A DNA stretch of 64,000 nt from Lepiota brunneoincarnata (GCA_023014365.1 JAEBUN010000001.1:2728001-2792000), one strand, 5' to 3'. Numbered from the stretch's first letter, positions 12,096 through 24,135 are shown. Notes: generated from the letters alone by a model not told the origin. Program-made: numbers and translations.

Positions 12096-12393
12096 ATGGG
12101 CTGGGGCGCGAGATTGAAAGTAGTTATTCGCTGACAACACTACCTTAATCTTGTTTTCAATATCATGAATTCTGCTCTATGTAATGTGCCTGCTGCCTGT
12201 GGTTCTTGAGCCAGATATCGCCTTTAAAAGCAAGGATATTTTCTGCTGGTCACGTGCACGAGCCCTCAGTGTTATTCGGCTTGCACAGATTATCAGCCAT
12301 ACGTCCCTTCAACCCCGTTTGACTGCCAACATTCTCAAGTCCAGCCCTTGTCAACAGGCTCAAGTCCAGCCTCCCTAATCTCCCGCCTCAAAC

Positions 12394-13564
12394 GTGCTCG
12401 TTCTGCCAGCATGGACTCTTCCAAATTGGTCCCGGCAAACGGCAGTCAAACCCAGAACCCCTGGGAACCCGGGTGCCTTGCCGCCACTCTCACTGTCGAT
12501 TCTCGGTGTTGAGCCCCTAGATGAATTTACCCGAGAGATCGCGGATTTTGTGCATCATATGATCACAGTTACGGGCTACGAGCCATACAGGGAATATTGA
12601 AGGTTGAAGCGAAAATCGGTGTGTTGAGGGATCGAATATCCGGGAAGCGGTTGGAGATGCCTGTCCTCGTTGAGACGGGTGTGTCTTTTTTGATTTTCTT
12701 TTTTCCTTTTTAACCTCATTAGAAAGACTAACTGAATCATGTCATCAGTCCTTGTACCAGATTTAATGGACCTCCGCTTCGAGTCCAATATGAGTTCTGT
12801 GCGTCCTTTCGTATCCTCACCAACTCTCTGGGACGTAGACTTTGCATATCTAACAACATCACACTAGCACCAACATAAGCATTATAACAATCTCCTTAAC
12901 AATCTTACCTGCGGCCTCTAATCAGCCTTCACACCCAGCAAGTCCACTGCACCACACTCATCAATACCTGAAAGACTCGTTCTTCCCAGTCGACCCTGGC
13001 GGGAACGATCGCGAGAAGATACGGGTAACGAGGGACGACAAAACGGGAACAGTGCTCGAATGCATCCATAAGATACGGCTTGGAGATCTGAATATTTATA
13101 GCCCGAAGAGGAGCGCCGACTGGAGAGTGTCGGTCAGTGTTGAAGTGCCAAGTGAGTAACTTTTACCATACCTCTGCTTTTCGATGAGTGGTTTCTGATG
13201 TGGCTTAGAACCACATCCGATTGGCACGGCAACACATGCACGGAGAAAGGATAGACTGAGTTATTCACATGAGGAGTTTACCATCGACTTGACGCAGGTT
13301 ACTTCTTCGACTACTCCAGGTACCCCCGTACGCCCTTTCTTCCCTTTCTGACAAATACTTTTGAACCAAGTGGTTATGCAGCCACAAATTTCACACGAAC
13401 TGGAGGTCGAAATCGCCAGTTCAGACCTATTACGCTTGGCGGCGGCGCGAAGAGGCGACCCTAACGCGTCAGAACATGAAAGAAATGCATTTGATGAGCT
13501 GATACGTGCTTTCGTGAATAATGCACGGATACTGGTGCGGAATGCCATTGATGGATGGCAATAA
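12394..13564 (+). CDS. CET1: mRNA 5'-triphosphatase (capping enzyme beta subunit, Cet1/Pct1 family), frame broken
   Basis: The tunnel-family RNA triphosphatase removes the gamma phosphate from nascent mRNA before capping, in the nucleus. The metal-binding glutamate motifs are visible: NIEVEAKIG near 12590-12620 (after skipping extra bases) and HELEVEI near 13395-13420. Between them come VLVPDLMDLRFESNMS, QHKHYNNLLNNL, DKIR-type EKIRVTRDD, KIRLGDLNIYSPKR and DWRVSVSVEVP, followed by RKDRLSYSHEEF. Introns at about 12674-12750, 12800-12866, 13153-13208 and 13321-13371 are GT-AG and in phase. At least three single-base insertions break the frame: two around 12588-12601 and one near 12908. The 5' end is uncertain: ATG 12394 is in frame with the first recognisable block, while ATG 12411 would need a further frame change. 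The stop is at 13562-13564. Confidence 0.82.
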
Positions 13565-13931
13565 AATGGGATGTGTACTGAAAAAAAAGCGAGTTGACGG
13601 ATGGGTGAATAGATGTCAGTGTGCTGACAGCCGTCTGCTAATGCACCTCAAAACCGGGAAACTAAACCTGGTGTATTTGGTCGGTTTCTTGAGCTGGTAT
13701 AACTATTATGAGAGCCAGTGCAGAGTACACAGATGGGAGCTTAAAGAATGGTATCCGGATTTGAGTGGAAGTCTCAAAGCTTGAAAGTCTGCGGCCTGCA
13801 GGGGGAAATGAACTTTAGGTACCAGTTCAAAGTTCAAAGATTCAAGCTCCACGATACACGCCGGTTGTCATCAAAAATGGGCCTGTAATGACACAGGCAA
13901 GAAACAGAGAAACCTATATAATACATTACAT
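13565..13931. other. convergent intergenic region, nothing recognised
   Basis: Separates the 3' ends of the RNA triphosphatase and the Rad60-SLD gene. Only short chance open frames. Confidence 0.4.
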
Positions 13932-15640
13932 TTAGAGTCCGACCACTTCCACCATGTCACCATCATCCAAATCAGCTTCACCGATTTCCGTATCATTCTC
14001 CATTTTATCACCATCCACGGACAGGCGCGGATCCGGCAACACCTGAGCCTTGGTGCCACGGCCTTTCTTCCCCTTTGGCAAGTCGCCTCCTTCAGCAAAA
14101 ACTTGAGGGTATTGCTCCGCTAGTCCGGCCTTTTTGAGAAATGCTCGAACGATAGCGCCGCATTTCGTCGTGGGCCTGACGATGAGGGTGATATCCTTAG
14201 GGTTCTTGTTGGATCGTACTACGAGCTTAAACTTTCCGCCCTCGGATTCAGATTCCCCATCTGATGCATGGTTTACCCGGGGAGGGGCGGTATCTGTGGG
14301 ATATACTGGGTTGTCATCGTCGTCATCAGGTATGTTTATAATGTTGTCCTCGTCGGTCGGTCTTCCTTGGATGGGGTTTTGATGAGATTCCAAGGCTTGT
14401 TTACGGAGATATTCCCATGTATTTTGGTGACAACCGACTAGAAGGGTGCACGTGCAAATTGAGTGACGTTGACCCAGAGAGTGCAAATAACTCACCAAAT
14501 TCTACCTCCCCCCATATTCCAAGGGCACTGGGAGTCGTTGAAGGGAATACGCGTTTATTTCTATGGCTTATAACCAAGCTTTGAGCCATGACCTGGGCGT
14601 CCTCAGCAGTTGCCTCGAATAGTTCCCGGAACGACTCGTCCTGTGGATTGTCAGTAGCTATCCGGGACTCAAAACCACGAGGACGCACCCTGGGTATTCT
14701 ATACATGAATATAGACTCCTTTTCTCCGGCATTTAGTGGATGTTTCTGCCATTTGACTGTAACAACAAGAGTCTCACTGTCCGTTGGAGGTTTTGGAATC
14801 GAACTGTCCGCTCATAGTCTGGGATTTGATGTCGTTGGCTATACGTGCAAGCTCGGGGTCTAGCTCAATCATGTCCGTGAAATCCTCAGGGTCATCAATA
14901 ACGATGGGTGAAGGTGCCCGCCGCGGATTCTCCAGGGCCCGCCTGACAGTTGCGTCACCCGACAGTCAAAGCACGACTTTACACAGTCTCGCACCTAATG
15001 ACATTTCGAGCATTCATCAGAATCGCAGCTGGGACTTCTGGAGGAGGAGTAATAGAAGGCGATTTCAAACTGCCTTTCTGGCGTTTGCGCTTTTTTGGGG
15101 ATGCATTCGTTTTGCCCTTGTCCAGTGTATTGGGCCCGCTTAACAGCTCTACGTCAGAGTCTGAATCGTCCGAAAGATCCGCAGAGAGTATACTGAAGAA
15201 GACATTAACATATACGCTCTTTCAAGGAAACAGAGCAGATTATGATCGCACCGAAGAGCATCCTGGGTCTTCTCCCATTTGCCAGGAGTTGCTCCCTTCT
15301 TCGCACGCTTCCAAGAAGGCGTCGATGGTTCACCATTACCATCACCATCGCTATCACTACCCGAAGCGGCGCGAGCAGTCACTACGCATTATAAGTACAA
15401 AGTGCCACATATGCAAAAAAACAAAACCAGGCACCCTTGTTAATCTCATCAAGTTTCCTCCAAATCTCCTTCGTCCTCCCTCGATTTATCACAAAGGGGT
15501 CATCACTATCATTAATCGCAGGTGATGATTGAGTACCCGTAGAAGAACCAGCAGTGCCCGTAGACGACTGACTGAGGGTTGGACTTGGCTGGACGCGGTC
15601 TAGGACGCGGTTTTGGTCGTTGGGGCACACTATCGGACAT
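13932..15640 (-). CDS. Rad60-SLD (SUMO-like domain) protein, NIP45/Esc2-like; frame broken twice
   Basis: Exons join as MSDSVPQRPKPRPRP, an acidic Ser-rich region, a basic patch (ASPKKRKRQKGSLK), a helical middle (DESFRELFEATAEDAQVMAQ) and a C-terminal ubiquitin-fold of the Rad60-SLD type (FKLVVRSNKNPKDITLIVRP ... CGAIVRAFLKKAGL ... DLDDGDMVEVVGL). Proteins with SUMO-like domains of this family act in SUMO-dependent genome stability and recombination control in the nucleus. Five introns I checked are GT-AG and keep phase. Two single extra bases must be skipped, near 15590 (between the PRPRP start and the Ser-rich part) and near 14797. Its start lies 86 bp from the start of the next gene on the other strand. 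Orthology to Esc2/Rad60/NIP45 specifically is inference. Confidence 0.72.
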
Positions 15641-15726
15641 GGCAATAATTAACAAGGTTATGATCCGTGGGAAAAATCACATTTTTGGAGCGTCATTTAA
15701 TTGTCACGTGCCATAGCCTGGCGAAA
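15641..15726. promoter_or_regulatory. 86-bp bidirectional promoter with CACGTG palindrome
   Basis: The start codons of the Rad60-SLD gene and the GCFC gene are only 86 bp apart on opposite strands. The gap contains a palindromic CACGTG (E-box) at 15705-15710, 17 bp before the forward ATG, and an A/T-rich centre. Shared control of a SUMO-pathway and a splicing gene is inference. Confidence 0.5.
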
Positions 15727-18560
15727 ATGGACTCTCCTCCACCACTCATCTTTAAACGGACAAAGTCAAAACCTGCGCAGCGGAAACGCGAGAGCTCACC
15801 AGAGACTGCGAGGGAACAAGAACAGGATGGGGGAAACGAAGTCGAAGAGAGACCCAGCACGCTGGTGGCAAGACTGAAGAACAAGAAGAATAAGGTCAAA
15901 TCAAAGCTCAGCTTTGGAGGGGATGATGAGGTGGATCCTAGCTAATGCACATTATCTTCACATTCTAACCTCTCTGAAAGGAGGGAGACGGAGAGCTTTT
16001 CAAGATTAAAAAATCTAATCTGAGTCGGAAGCTGGCTCTTGGAAAACATCCAGCGTGGGTAACACATAAGAGCCTGGAATTCCGATTCGGACTGAATATT
16101 ATTGTTCAGGAGCCTCCCACTGAATCTTGAACAGGCTACTATCACTCCGAGCAGTCAAAAATATGACCAGGCGTACCTCAATGAGCTCAAGGCAAGCACG
16201 CCATCTACTAGGCCATTCAGAACCACAGATACCACCCCCGCACTTGGTGAACACGACCCTCCTAACGAGAGTATAGATATTGAAATGGGTATGTGATGAT
16301 GCAATGCGTAATCTTCCAAGCTCATTTCTTGTCAGAAAAAACTACGAGGATCATAGCGTCCGAGTCGTCAATCGCAGCTGCACGAGAACGACGGGAACGA
16401 CTTCGCAAAGCCGGAGCCTCCAAGGAGGAGGACTATATTTCGCTGAGCGTAACGCGGCGCGGGGATGGCGATCAAGGCCCACATCCAGAATCCCGTTTGG
16501 TGAGGGAGGAAGATGAGCTTGGCGAAGGCGACGACGGTATGTCTTGCCGTCATGGGCGTTGATCAACCACTCACGCACGATGCCTCAGAATTTGCCGAGT
16601 ATACGAGTGCACAAGAGCGGATAGCTCTTGGGAAGAGAGCACGGAAAAAAGCAGACGCTCAGCGTCGCGAGACTATGAAAGAACTCATTGCGGATGCGTA
16701 TGGGATATACTTCACCTCGACGTGTATACTTGTTAACCAGAACTCCAGGGAGGAAGAGGATGAAGAGACGATCGAGTGGGAACAAGAACAACTTAGAAGA
16801 GGTGGACACCGAACACCCTGAACCGACATCAGCTAAAGTTAAGCAAGTTTACAAGCCAGCACCAAGTGAGTTGTCATCTGTTAGTCCATCTTAGCTCCGA
16901 TCTCACACATATCTAGTTCCTCTGGCGACTCCAATTCCCTCTCTGGCGTCAGCTTTAGCTCGCCTTTCCGAGCAGATGGCTAAACTCACTACATCCCATG
17001 CCAATAACACATCCGCCCTTAATAATATCGCCCAGGAGCGAGAACAAGTTGATGAGCGGGAAAAGGAATTGCGTGAGATAGTAGGGAAAGCTGAGGAGAA
17101 GCGTGCTTGGTTTAGTGACTTCAATGGGTGGGTGGAAGGAGTCGCAGGGTTTCTCGATGAAAAGGCGAGCCGTGCCCGGTTTTGGTCTCGACTACTCGCT
17201 TACGCAGTACACAGTACCCGATGCTGGAGAAGCTTGAAGAGGACCATATATCACTTTTGCGAGAGCGCCATGATCTGATTGCGCAGCGTCGGCAGGCAGA
17301 AGATGAAGATGATCTTTCTTTGTTCCTGGGCGCATTGCCCTGAACCTCCTATCAGCACGGAACCTGAAGAAGTCGACGAATTGGGCAGAAGCGTGCCCAA
17401 ACCTACTGCAGCAGCCCTGCGACAGGAGCGTCGCGTTGCGCGCTTTGAAAGACGACAGATACGTCTCCAAAGACGCGAGGCCGAAGAAAATGAGGAAGGC
17501 TACTCGACAGACGCATCGCTTCCTCTTCTAGATTCTCAAGCTTATTCATCGGCAACGAACTCTCTCACCTCACGCACGAAAGAAGTAGCTCGTTGATGTG
17601 CGGGCAGAGGAATTCCGTGATCCCGGAAGGGGGAGATGGAGCACATGGAGGAAAAAATACGCGGATAGTTACGTCAATGCTTGGGGTGGCCTGGGAGTTG
17701 TCAGTGTCTGGGAGTTTTGGGTCAGGTTGGAAATCGTTGGATGGGATTGTATTGAGGTGGGTATGCGCATGGGAGGTCAATGGAAGTGGTGAGTGGGCTG
17801 ATGGCTTGGTTCTAGGATCACCGGAGTTTGGATAGCTTCGGATGGTACAAAGGCCTTTATGATTACTCGCGACCAGGAAATGCAGATGGAGATGAAGAAT
17901 TAGGTCCCGATGGGGACCTCGTCGCCTCGATGATTTCCACAGCTGTCATCCCCAGGTTGTGCAAGATCGTAGAGGGTGGTGGCTTGGATGTTTATTCAGA
18001 GCGACATGTGAAGAGGATGATCGACCTCTTCGAGGAGGTTCAAGCGAGTGTCGAAGCAGGCAATGTTAAACTGCAGGTATGTCCTAAATGAGTTGGTCTC
18101 AGAGATAGTCATCGGAGCCAAGTCATGTGTTGCAGAATCTCAGAAAATCAGCGGTCGTGGTATTCCAGAACGCTATTGATGCTACCGAGGAACTTCTCGT
18201 GAGGCATCACGCCTCTGTGAAAGGTCCCTGCCCCATTCAATCCGGAAGCCATCCCCGCACGCCGCAGATTTTTGGCGCGGTGCGTCAAACTACTGAAGAA
18301 TCTACTAAGGTGGCGAAAGTTTACAGGTGAACAATATGGTGTTGGACTGCTTAGCGCTCGTCTAGTTGACGATTGTATACTGGGGGTCGCCGAGGGCGGC
18401 TGGGATGTCGGTGGCGAAGAAGTGGCGAGAAGTGTGAGTGTTTATGATTGCCCGACGCTGACTCAGTGTTGAAATGTTAATACCCGCCACTCAGGTTGCG
18501 AGCATTTTACCGAAGGATGTAGTAACGGCACGGTTGCGGCAACGATTGAGCATTCCCTGA
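15727..18560 (+). CDS. GC-rich sequence DNA-binding factor-like protein (GCFC/PAXBP1 family), frame broken
   Basis: Start MDSPPPLIFKRTKSKPAQRK is typical of the family. Then follow LFKIKKSNLSRKLALGKHP, KYDQAYLNELKASTPS, a coiled-coil middle (EREQVDEREKELREIVGKAE) and the GCFC domain (VDVRAEEFRDP, KYADSYVNAW, SLDSFGWYKGLYDY, AVIPRLCKIVEGG, LLRWRKFTGEQYG), ending RLRQRLSIP at 18560. Family members associate with the spliceosome and, with Prp43/Ntr1-type factors, intron lariat release; that role is from the family and not visible here. I traced about nine introns. One (17165-17214) starts GC instead of GT. Single extra bases must be skipped near 16818, 17330, 17590 and 18221. Everything else is in phase, so I treat it as functional with assembly errors. 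Confidence 0.75.
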
Positions 18561-20074
18561 TATCGTTCTTTCCTGTATACTCCTTGCTTGCGAGACGAAT
18601 GTCAAGCGGGATCAACCTGTTTTGTGAGGTCAGTCTAAGCTTGCTTCATTTTGGTCAGCTTCAGCTTATTGGAAATCCAAATGTGAAATGTGAAGACACG
18701 AGTTCATATCCCCGAGTGCGATCGGTTCGTTGCCGGTCATCATAGGGACGACGACGCTGGTGATCCTATGACCACCCTCTACGCCGTCGTCTCACGTTGC
18801 ATATCGGAAAATTGACACTGAAGCCTTAAATGACCACGATTGCTCAGCATCGTCTGTTAATATCCATGCAACATTGGTTCGTTCCGCTGTCAGACATCCC
18901 ACGATTGCCCGCTGTACCTCCGAGTATGAATGCGAAATATATAGATAATTGTGATGAAGTCTGAGGAGCTGAACCGACGAAGACCAATTTTCCTACCGGC
19001 TCTTGTGGTGCCGGTGATTACCATCGAGCGGAGCGAACTATTGATAGCCACTTGTGCTGGAAAATCACGTGCTCGCCCCCTGGGGTGAGTCTCTCCCACG
19101 CTTACTGATCACTAATGACTTTAGAATAGGAAGCACACACCAAAGGCCCAACAGTTCATTTCATCCATCGTGCAGTTATCCCTCGGCTTCTCCCAATCAT
19201 CTGTAGTTAGTTAATTATGGACCACAAGGACGCGTCAAGAAGGCTCGCACCTGAAATAAGGAGTTAATAATTCACACCACAAGATATCAAGAAGCCCGTG
19301 CCATCTGATCAGACGTACTTAGCATGCACTTGGTCACCAGTCACCTCCCACGGGAAATCAAGTCCGTATTTCTCTTTGGCTCCTTCTCCAGATAGAAACT
19401 GACAGTCCGTGTTGGCCGTAGTAGAAACTGTAGCCGTTTCTTTCCTAATCCATGCCCACTAAATACGTTCCTCGAACTCCAGGATCCCAATGAACATCAA
19501 TCCGGACTTTTTTGCAGCATGCAAGATGAAATTAAAGAGAAGCGCCCAGAATTCAAAGAATGTGTTCCGCCACAGATTCGGCTCGCTCGGCCAAGACACG
19601 TTCTCTACGACATTCGTATCTGGGTATACACACCCATAAGCTTATTCTTTTTACCCGATGTCATGAGAAGGAATCCGACATCCTGGTGGTATGCGGATAG
19701 AATAGGTTGCTCATGTGCTTGCCACGCCCATGACTGGAGTGGCACCCATCTTCTGATTCCTTATACGTCATGGTCTGCATTGATTTTCTTCCCTTGAAGA
19801 AGGGGCCTTGGGCGTCCTAATTAACTCGAGCCGCTCCGTTTACTGCGATCCTTTTAGGCTCATTTCGTTTCCTCCCCTGGGCGATTTATCAGACGAAGTG
19901 ACCCTATATCTTCTGGCGCAGTACTCCGCGCGCACTCCACGCGAGGATCACCACTGCACTACGTCTCTTCTCCGGACTCTTGATCACCACCCCCCGCAGG
20001 CTTTGACCCTGAACCGGCTGGACCATCCGAACGACTTCTGAAGACACCCAATTCTGGGCAGAAACGCCGACGAA
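18561..20074. other. 1.5-kb intergenic region, nothing recognised
   Basis: Between the GCFC gene and the aquaglyceroporin. Open frames here are short, cysteine/tryptophan-rich and without splice-compatible partners. No tRNA, repeat or transposon ends found by eye. The last few hundred bases presumably include the aquaglyceroporin promoter. Confidence 0.4.
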
Positions 20075-21626
20075 ATGCCTTCACGCTCAGTCGAGAAATC
20101 CAGCGATACAGGGAGTATTATTCTTTCCCCTGGTGCATCATCATCGAATGGGAAAGAGGCAGGACACTACGAAGGGCCTCCCTCGTGATACCCATCAACA
20201 TGGCGACGCTTATGAAGTGACGACGACAGAGTACCCCAATCGGTGGGCTAAATATCGGTGAGTATCAATCGAGACCTTCCTTCATTTTGATCCGGGTTTC
20301 TGAATTCGGGGGCTATCGTTCTTCTCGTTGCGGGTTTGGGCTTATAGGATGATGATTCGGGAGCCAGCTGCCGAGTTTCTCGGTGTGGCGATATTGATCA
20401 TTTTTGGGAATGGTGTTGATTGTCAGGCGGTCCTGTCAATGAATCCGAAGGTTGCTTCATTCCCCAGAGGTGTGAGTTGACGTATTTGGTCTCCGAAAGG
20501 AGAGGGGTAGTTGCTAATTTGATACTCGCTGTTCAGGATTACCTAGCCCTGAACTTTGGATGGGCTGTGGGTGTAGCAATGGGCGTATATGTCGCTGGCG
20601 GGATTTCTGGAGCACACTTGAATCCTGCAGTGGGTTCCCTTTTTTTCTTTTTAGGTAGAAAGGTAGAAGTTAGAGAGCTCATGGCGGAGATATTTAGATA
20701 ACACTGGCCTTGGCAACTTTCCGAGGGTTCCCTTGGCGAAAGGTCCCGGTAAGCGTAGACCACCATCCGACTTCAAGGTTTCGATGTTTACACAGACAAC
20801 CAGGCGTACGCATTGGCACAAGTATTAGGGGCATTAGTGGGATCTGCGCTTGTCTATGCCAACTACATTCATGCCATCGACCTTGTTGAAGGAGGTAGAC
20901 ATATCCGAACGATCGGCACTGGGAGCCTGTTTGCCACTTATACTGTACGCCGCTATCTTTCATCCTTCAACCCACGTCTCTCTCTTATGTTTACCTTTTA
21001 TCCCCTTTTCGTCCCCTCCCTTTTACTAGCTTGATTACATGACAAACGTTTCCGCCTTCTTTTCCGAATTCCTGGCCTCCGCTGTACTGATGCTGGTTAT
21101 TCTCGCAATGCTTGACCCTGCTAACCTGCCCGGCTCCGCATGGATTGTCAGCCTTTGGTCCTGTTCATGCTGATCCTCGGAATTGGTGCTGCACTCGGGA
21201 TGGAAACTGGTATGTCCTTCCCTTGGCCCATTGTCTTTCTACCCGAGGGACTCATGAAAATGCAGGTTACGCCATTAACCCGGCCAGAGATTTGGGACCA
21301 CGACTCATGACGGCCATGGTTGGATACGGAAAACAGGTGTTCACATTCAGAAAGTAAGCTGCCTGCTGCATTTTCAGCACATGCCGTTGTTGAACGATAT
21401 GGCAGTCACTATTGGCTCTGGTGCCCTGTTATCGCCCCTATCCTGGGTTGCCAGGCAGGTGCGCTGCTATATGATACATTCTTGTTCACGGGTAAGGAGA
21501 GTGTTCTGAACAAGCCGTGAGTTGGTGATCTGCGGGACTCCGACTTGCGATGGCTGACAATATGAGAGCAGGAACAAGAAAACTCGCCGTGCGAACGCGG
21601 AGCAGGGACCTGGGATTCAAGCTTGA
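20075..21626 (+). CDS. aquaglyceroporin (MIP family glycerol/water channel), frame broken
   Basis: Exon 1 encodes a polar N-terminal tail ([15 protein letters not shown]) ending in [10 protein letters not shown]. Then come six membrane segments: [93 protein letters not shown] and [20 protein letters not shown]. Both pore motifs are present: HLNPA (split by an intron right after the alanine) and [10 protein letters not shown], whose aspartate marks a glycerol facilitator and not a pure water channel. The last exon adds a basic tail and stops at 21624-21626. An extra base lies near 20187, and a second frame change (equivalent to one base lost or two gained) lies near 21150. It acts in the plasma membrane in osmotic balance and polyol uptake. 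Alternatives are unlikely. Confidence 0.85.
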
Positions 21627-21877
21627 TTCAGGGCCTCTTGAGTGGGACATTCGGGGGCGTACAACGGATTATCCCGTCTTCCGATGTGTAATATTATACT
21701 GCGTGGGAATCTCCTCCCTTTCTTTAGCTCGTATAAATCAGATGGATGAGCACGCTTACGATGGGAATTAGTCTGTATCTTGAGCTGACGTGGCCTGGTG
21801 ACCCATCCGTACAAGGTGCAACTAACGAGAACATATGTGCAGCAGTACGGAGATAGGGACGATATGTATGTACAGTA

Positions 21878-22555
21878 CAGTGGTGTCCAAAAGTATCACA
21901 CGCTTCTTTATGTCTACAACTTGAGCAAAACTTAATGGCTTGACTCCAGATAACTTGCATAAAATACTGGACCTTCCAATGAACAGATTCCGGGTGTAGA
22001 GGGCACTGCATGGTCAAACAGACGGGCAGAGATTTGAATTACAAAAAGGGGTGGTTTTTCGGCACCATGAAGGACTTGAGCGGTCTCTCTGGGAAATAGA
22101 TATGTTATAGAGCCTGTTTTACCCGATTCTGGAACAGTCGAGATCATAATTTTATGTGGAGTAGATCCCCAGATAAAATTTTCACAAGTGCCAGATTTTT
22201 AGGGGAATAGTAAGACTAGAGCAAGATCAAGGTGCATTTTGGTTAGTTGTGAAAATTTTATCTGGGGATCTACTCCACATAAAACCACGATCTTGACTGC
22301 TCTGAAATCAGGGAAACAGGCTCTATGACATATCTATTTCCCAGAGAGACCGCTCAAGTCCTTCATGGTGCCGAAAAACCACCCCTTTTTGTAATTCAAA
22401 TCTCTGCCCGTCTGTTTGACCATGCAGTGCCCCTACACCCGGAATCTGTTCATTGGAAGGTCCAGTATTTTATGCAAGTTATCTGGAGTCAAGCCATTAA
22501 GTTTTGCTCAAGTTATAGACATAAAAGAGGCGTGCGATACTTTTGGACGGCACTG
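21878..22555. mobile_element. Tc1/mariner-type foldback (long inverted repeat) element, non-coding
   Basis: Two inverted arms of about 310 bp (21878-22187 and 22247-22555) flank a 59-bp loop. The outer ends read CAGTGGTGTCCAAAAGT and, on the other strand, CAGTGCCGTCCAAAAGT, typical terminal repeats of Tc1/mariner-type elements, and each is bordered by TA (21876-21877, 22556-22557), the target duplication of that superfamily. The arms are alike but not identical: several substitutions and small indels near the inner 50 bp. There is no transposase; the open frame across the right arm is mirrored in the left and is not coding. It could be a non-autonomous foldback copy or two terminal pieces of a parent joined head to head. 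Confidence 0.72.
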
Positions 22556-22557
22556 TA

Positions 22558-23173
22558 TAGACGAGATCGCTGGGATCCACAAGACTGTCAGGGTAGGTAC
22601 TGCTCACCTAAGATCTACGTAAGAAGACTGGGATCCTACGAGAGCTATGTACGGTTGTTTACTAAGGAATGTAAACTAGACCGACATTGCTATCTAGGCA
22701 TCAAAAAATGTGTCCACACGAGTACCCACACTGTCCATGGGAAAATACGAAATGAAATAGACAAAAGAAAGAACATGGAGCTGTACACTCGCATTTTGAC
22801 AGCAACTCCGAGTTGCACGGTAATTTGCCGAAAGGCTGATGAGACTTTGTTCTTGCGCTCGGGCAAAGCGGCAAGCGGCAAGGCCACAGGGGAAGTACGC
22901 GTACGCCGCGGCTGCATTACCTATTCGACTTGAGTTCTCTCCGCTGATAAAGGCTGGATGATGTCTTCTACGTTGGATATGTCATCGGGTGCGCAGCCCG
23001 AGCTAAGCCGTGAAGACTCACCATGATCCAGGGATGTGACCGAACTTCTAGTCTTATCCAATTCCCTAGCGCCCCATCGTATTTATTCTTGGCTTCCCTG
23101 ACATCATTATAAAAGGGCGTGTGTCTACTCTCGTCGATAGCGTCACTGCTTGCGTCTAAAGCAACTACACACC
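22558..23173. promoter_or_regulatory. intergenic region upstream of SDR gene
   Basis: No gene recognised. A TATA-like stretch (ATTATAAAAGG at about 23105-23115) lies about 60 bp before the SDR start codon and is a reasonable core promoter. Confidence 0.45.
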
Positions 23174-24135
23174 ATGACCGAAGGAAAGAAAGTCGTCCTC
23201 ATTACTGGTACGTTACCCAGTGACCAGTCGTCCCCTTACACGACCCATGACCCCTGTCTAGGCGCCAATGCTGGTATTGGGTTTGAGCTGTCGAGGCTAA
23301 TTGGCAAGAAAGGGCACAAAGTGTGGATGGCCGCCAGGAAACCAGGTGCCGGAGAGGAAGCTGCGTGAGTTGATACTCCGTTACTTTGATCTTTTGATGG
23401 GGTTTGGGCTTGACCGGTAGCCATGTAGAGCACAGCTTAGGCAGGAAGGTCTGGATGTGAAAGGCGTCAGATTGGACGTTACGGGCATGGCCAGTATCGT
23501 CGAGGCAAAGGAGGTGATTGAGAAGGAGGACGGCAAGCTGGATGTTTTAGTCAACAACGCGGGTATGTTTTCGTCTGTAAAGTTGTAACAAAGATATTGA
23601 TGGGCCATAGGCATCAGTGCAATGGACAGGGATCAAAACGCACTGACCGCTGATCTGGGGCCTATTCGGGAATGCTTTGAGACCAATTTCTACGGACTGA
23701 TTCAAACCACGCAAGTACTGGTCCCACTCGTGAAGGCTGCGGCATCCACGGCCGGCTATGCTGTGATTCTGGATGTCACTACCGACATGGCTTCTAACGC
23801 ATATCAGGCCCGCCCAAACAGCGGGTATCACCTAGTCGCTTATAACACTAGCAAGGCGGCGGCCAACTCGTATACTATTGCGTTGGCGCACGAGTTGAGA
23901 GGACAACACATCAAAGTCAATGCGGTTACGCCTGGTTACACCTCAACCAAGTTGAATTTCTATGGGCAAGGGGGCAAGAATATGACGAGTGGTGCTCAGT
24001 GCTTGATTCCGTGGGCGCTGCTCGACAAAGATGGGCCAACGGGTGAGTCGAATCGAGTTAATCAGATAGTCTGAGATCACTGACAGGGACACAGGGTTAT
24101 TTATCGACGAGCATGGGAAGGAGATGCCGTGGTGA
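23174..24135 (+). CDS. short-chain dehydrogenase/reductase (SDR), carbonyl-reductase-like
   Basis: Four introns, all GT-AG and in phase, give a single-domain protein of about 240 residues. The cofactor motif TGANAGIG is split by the first intron (23208-23261). LDVLVNNAG follows, then the active-site YNTSK and the PG motif in KVNAVTPGYTSTKLN, ending GLFIDEHGKEMPW. Classical SDRs reduce or oxidise alcohols and ketones with NAD(P)(H) in the cytosol. The strand usually carrying the catalytic serine (VNVSSG in relatives) reads LDVTTDMAS, so threonine appears where serine is expected. The frame is clean. The substrate cannot be inferred. Confidence 0.85.

Noticed and set aside
18890..20041. Several 60-90-codon open frames between GCFC and aquaglyceroporin
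   Set aside because: No splice-compatible continuation, no domain, and amino-acid composition like random sequence.
22325..22933. 202-codon open frame beginning MTYLFPRETAQVLHGAEK
   Set aside because: Most of it lies in the right arm of the foldback element and is mirrored in the left arm; it contains no known domain and looks like a chance frame in repeat sequence.
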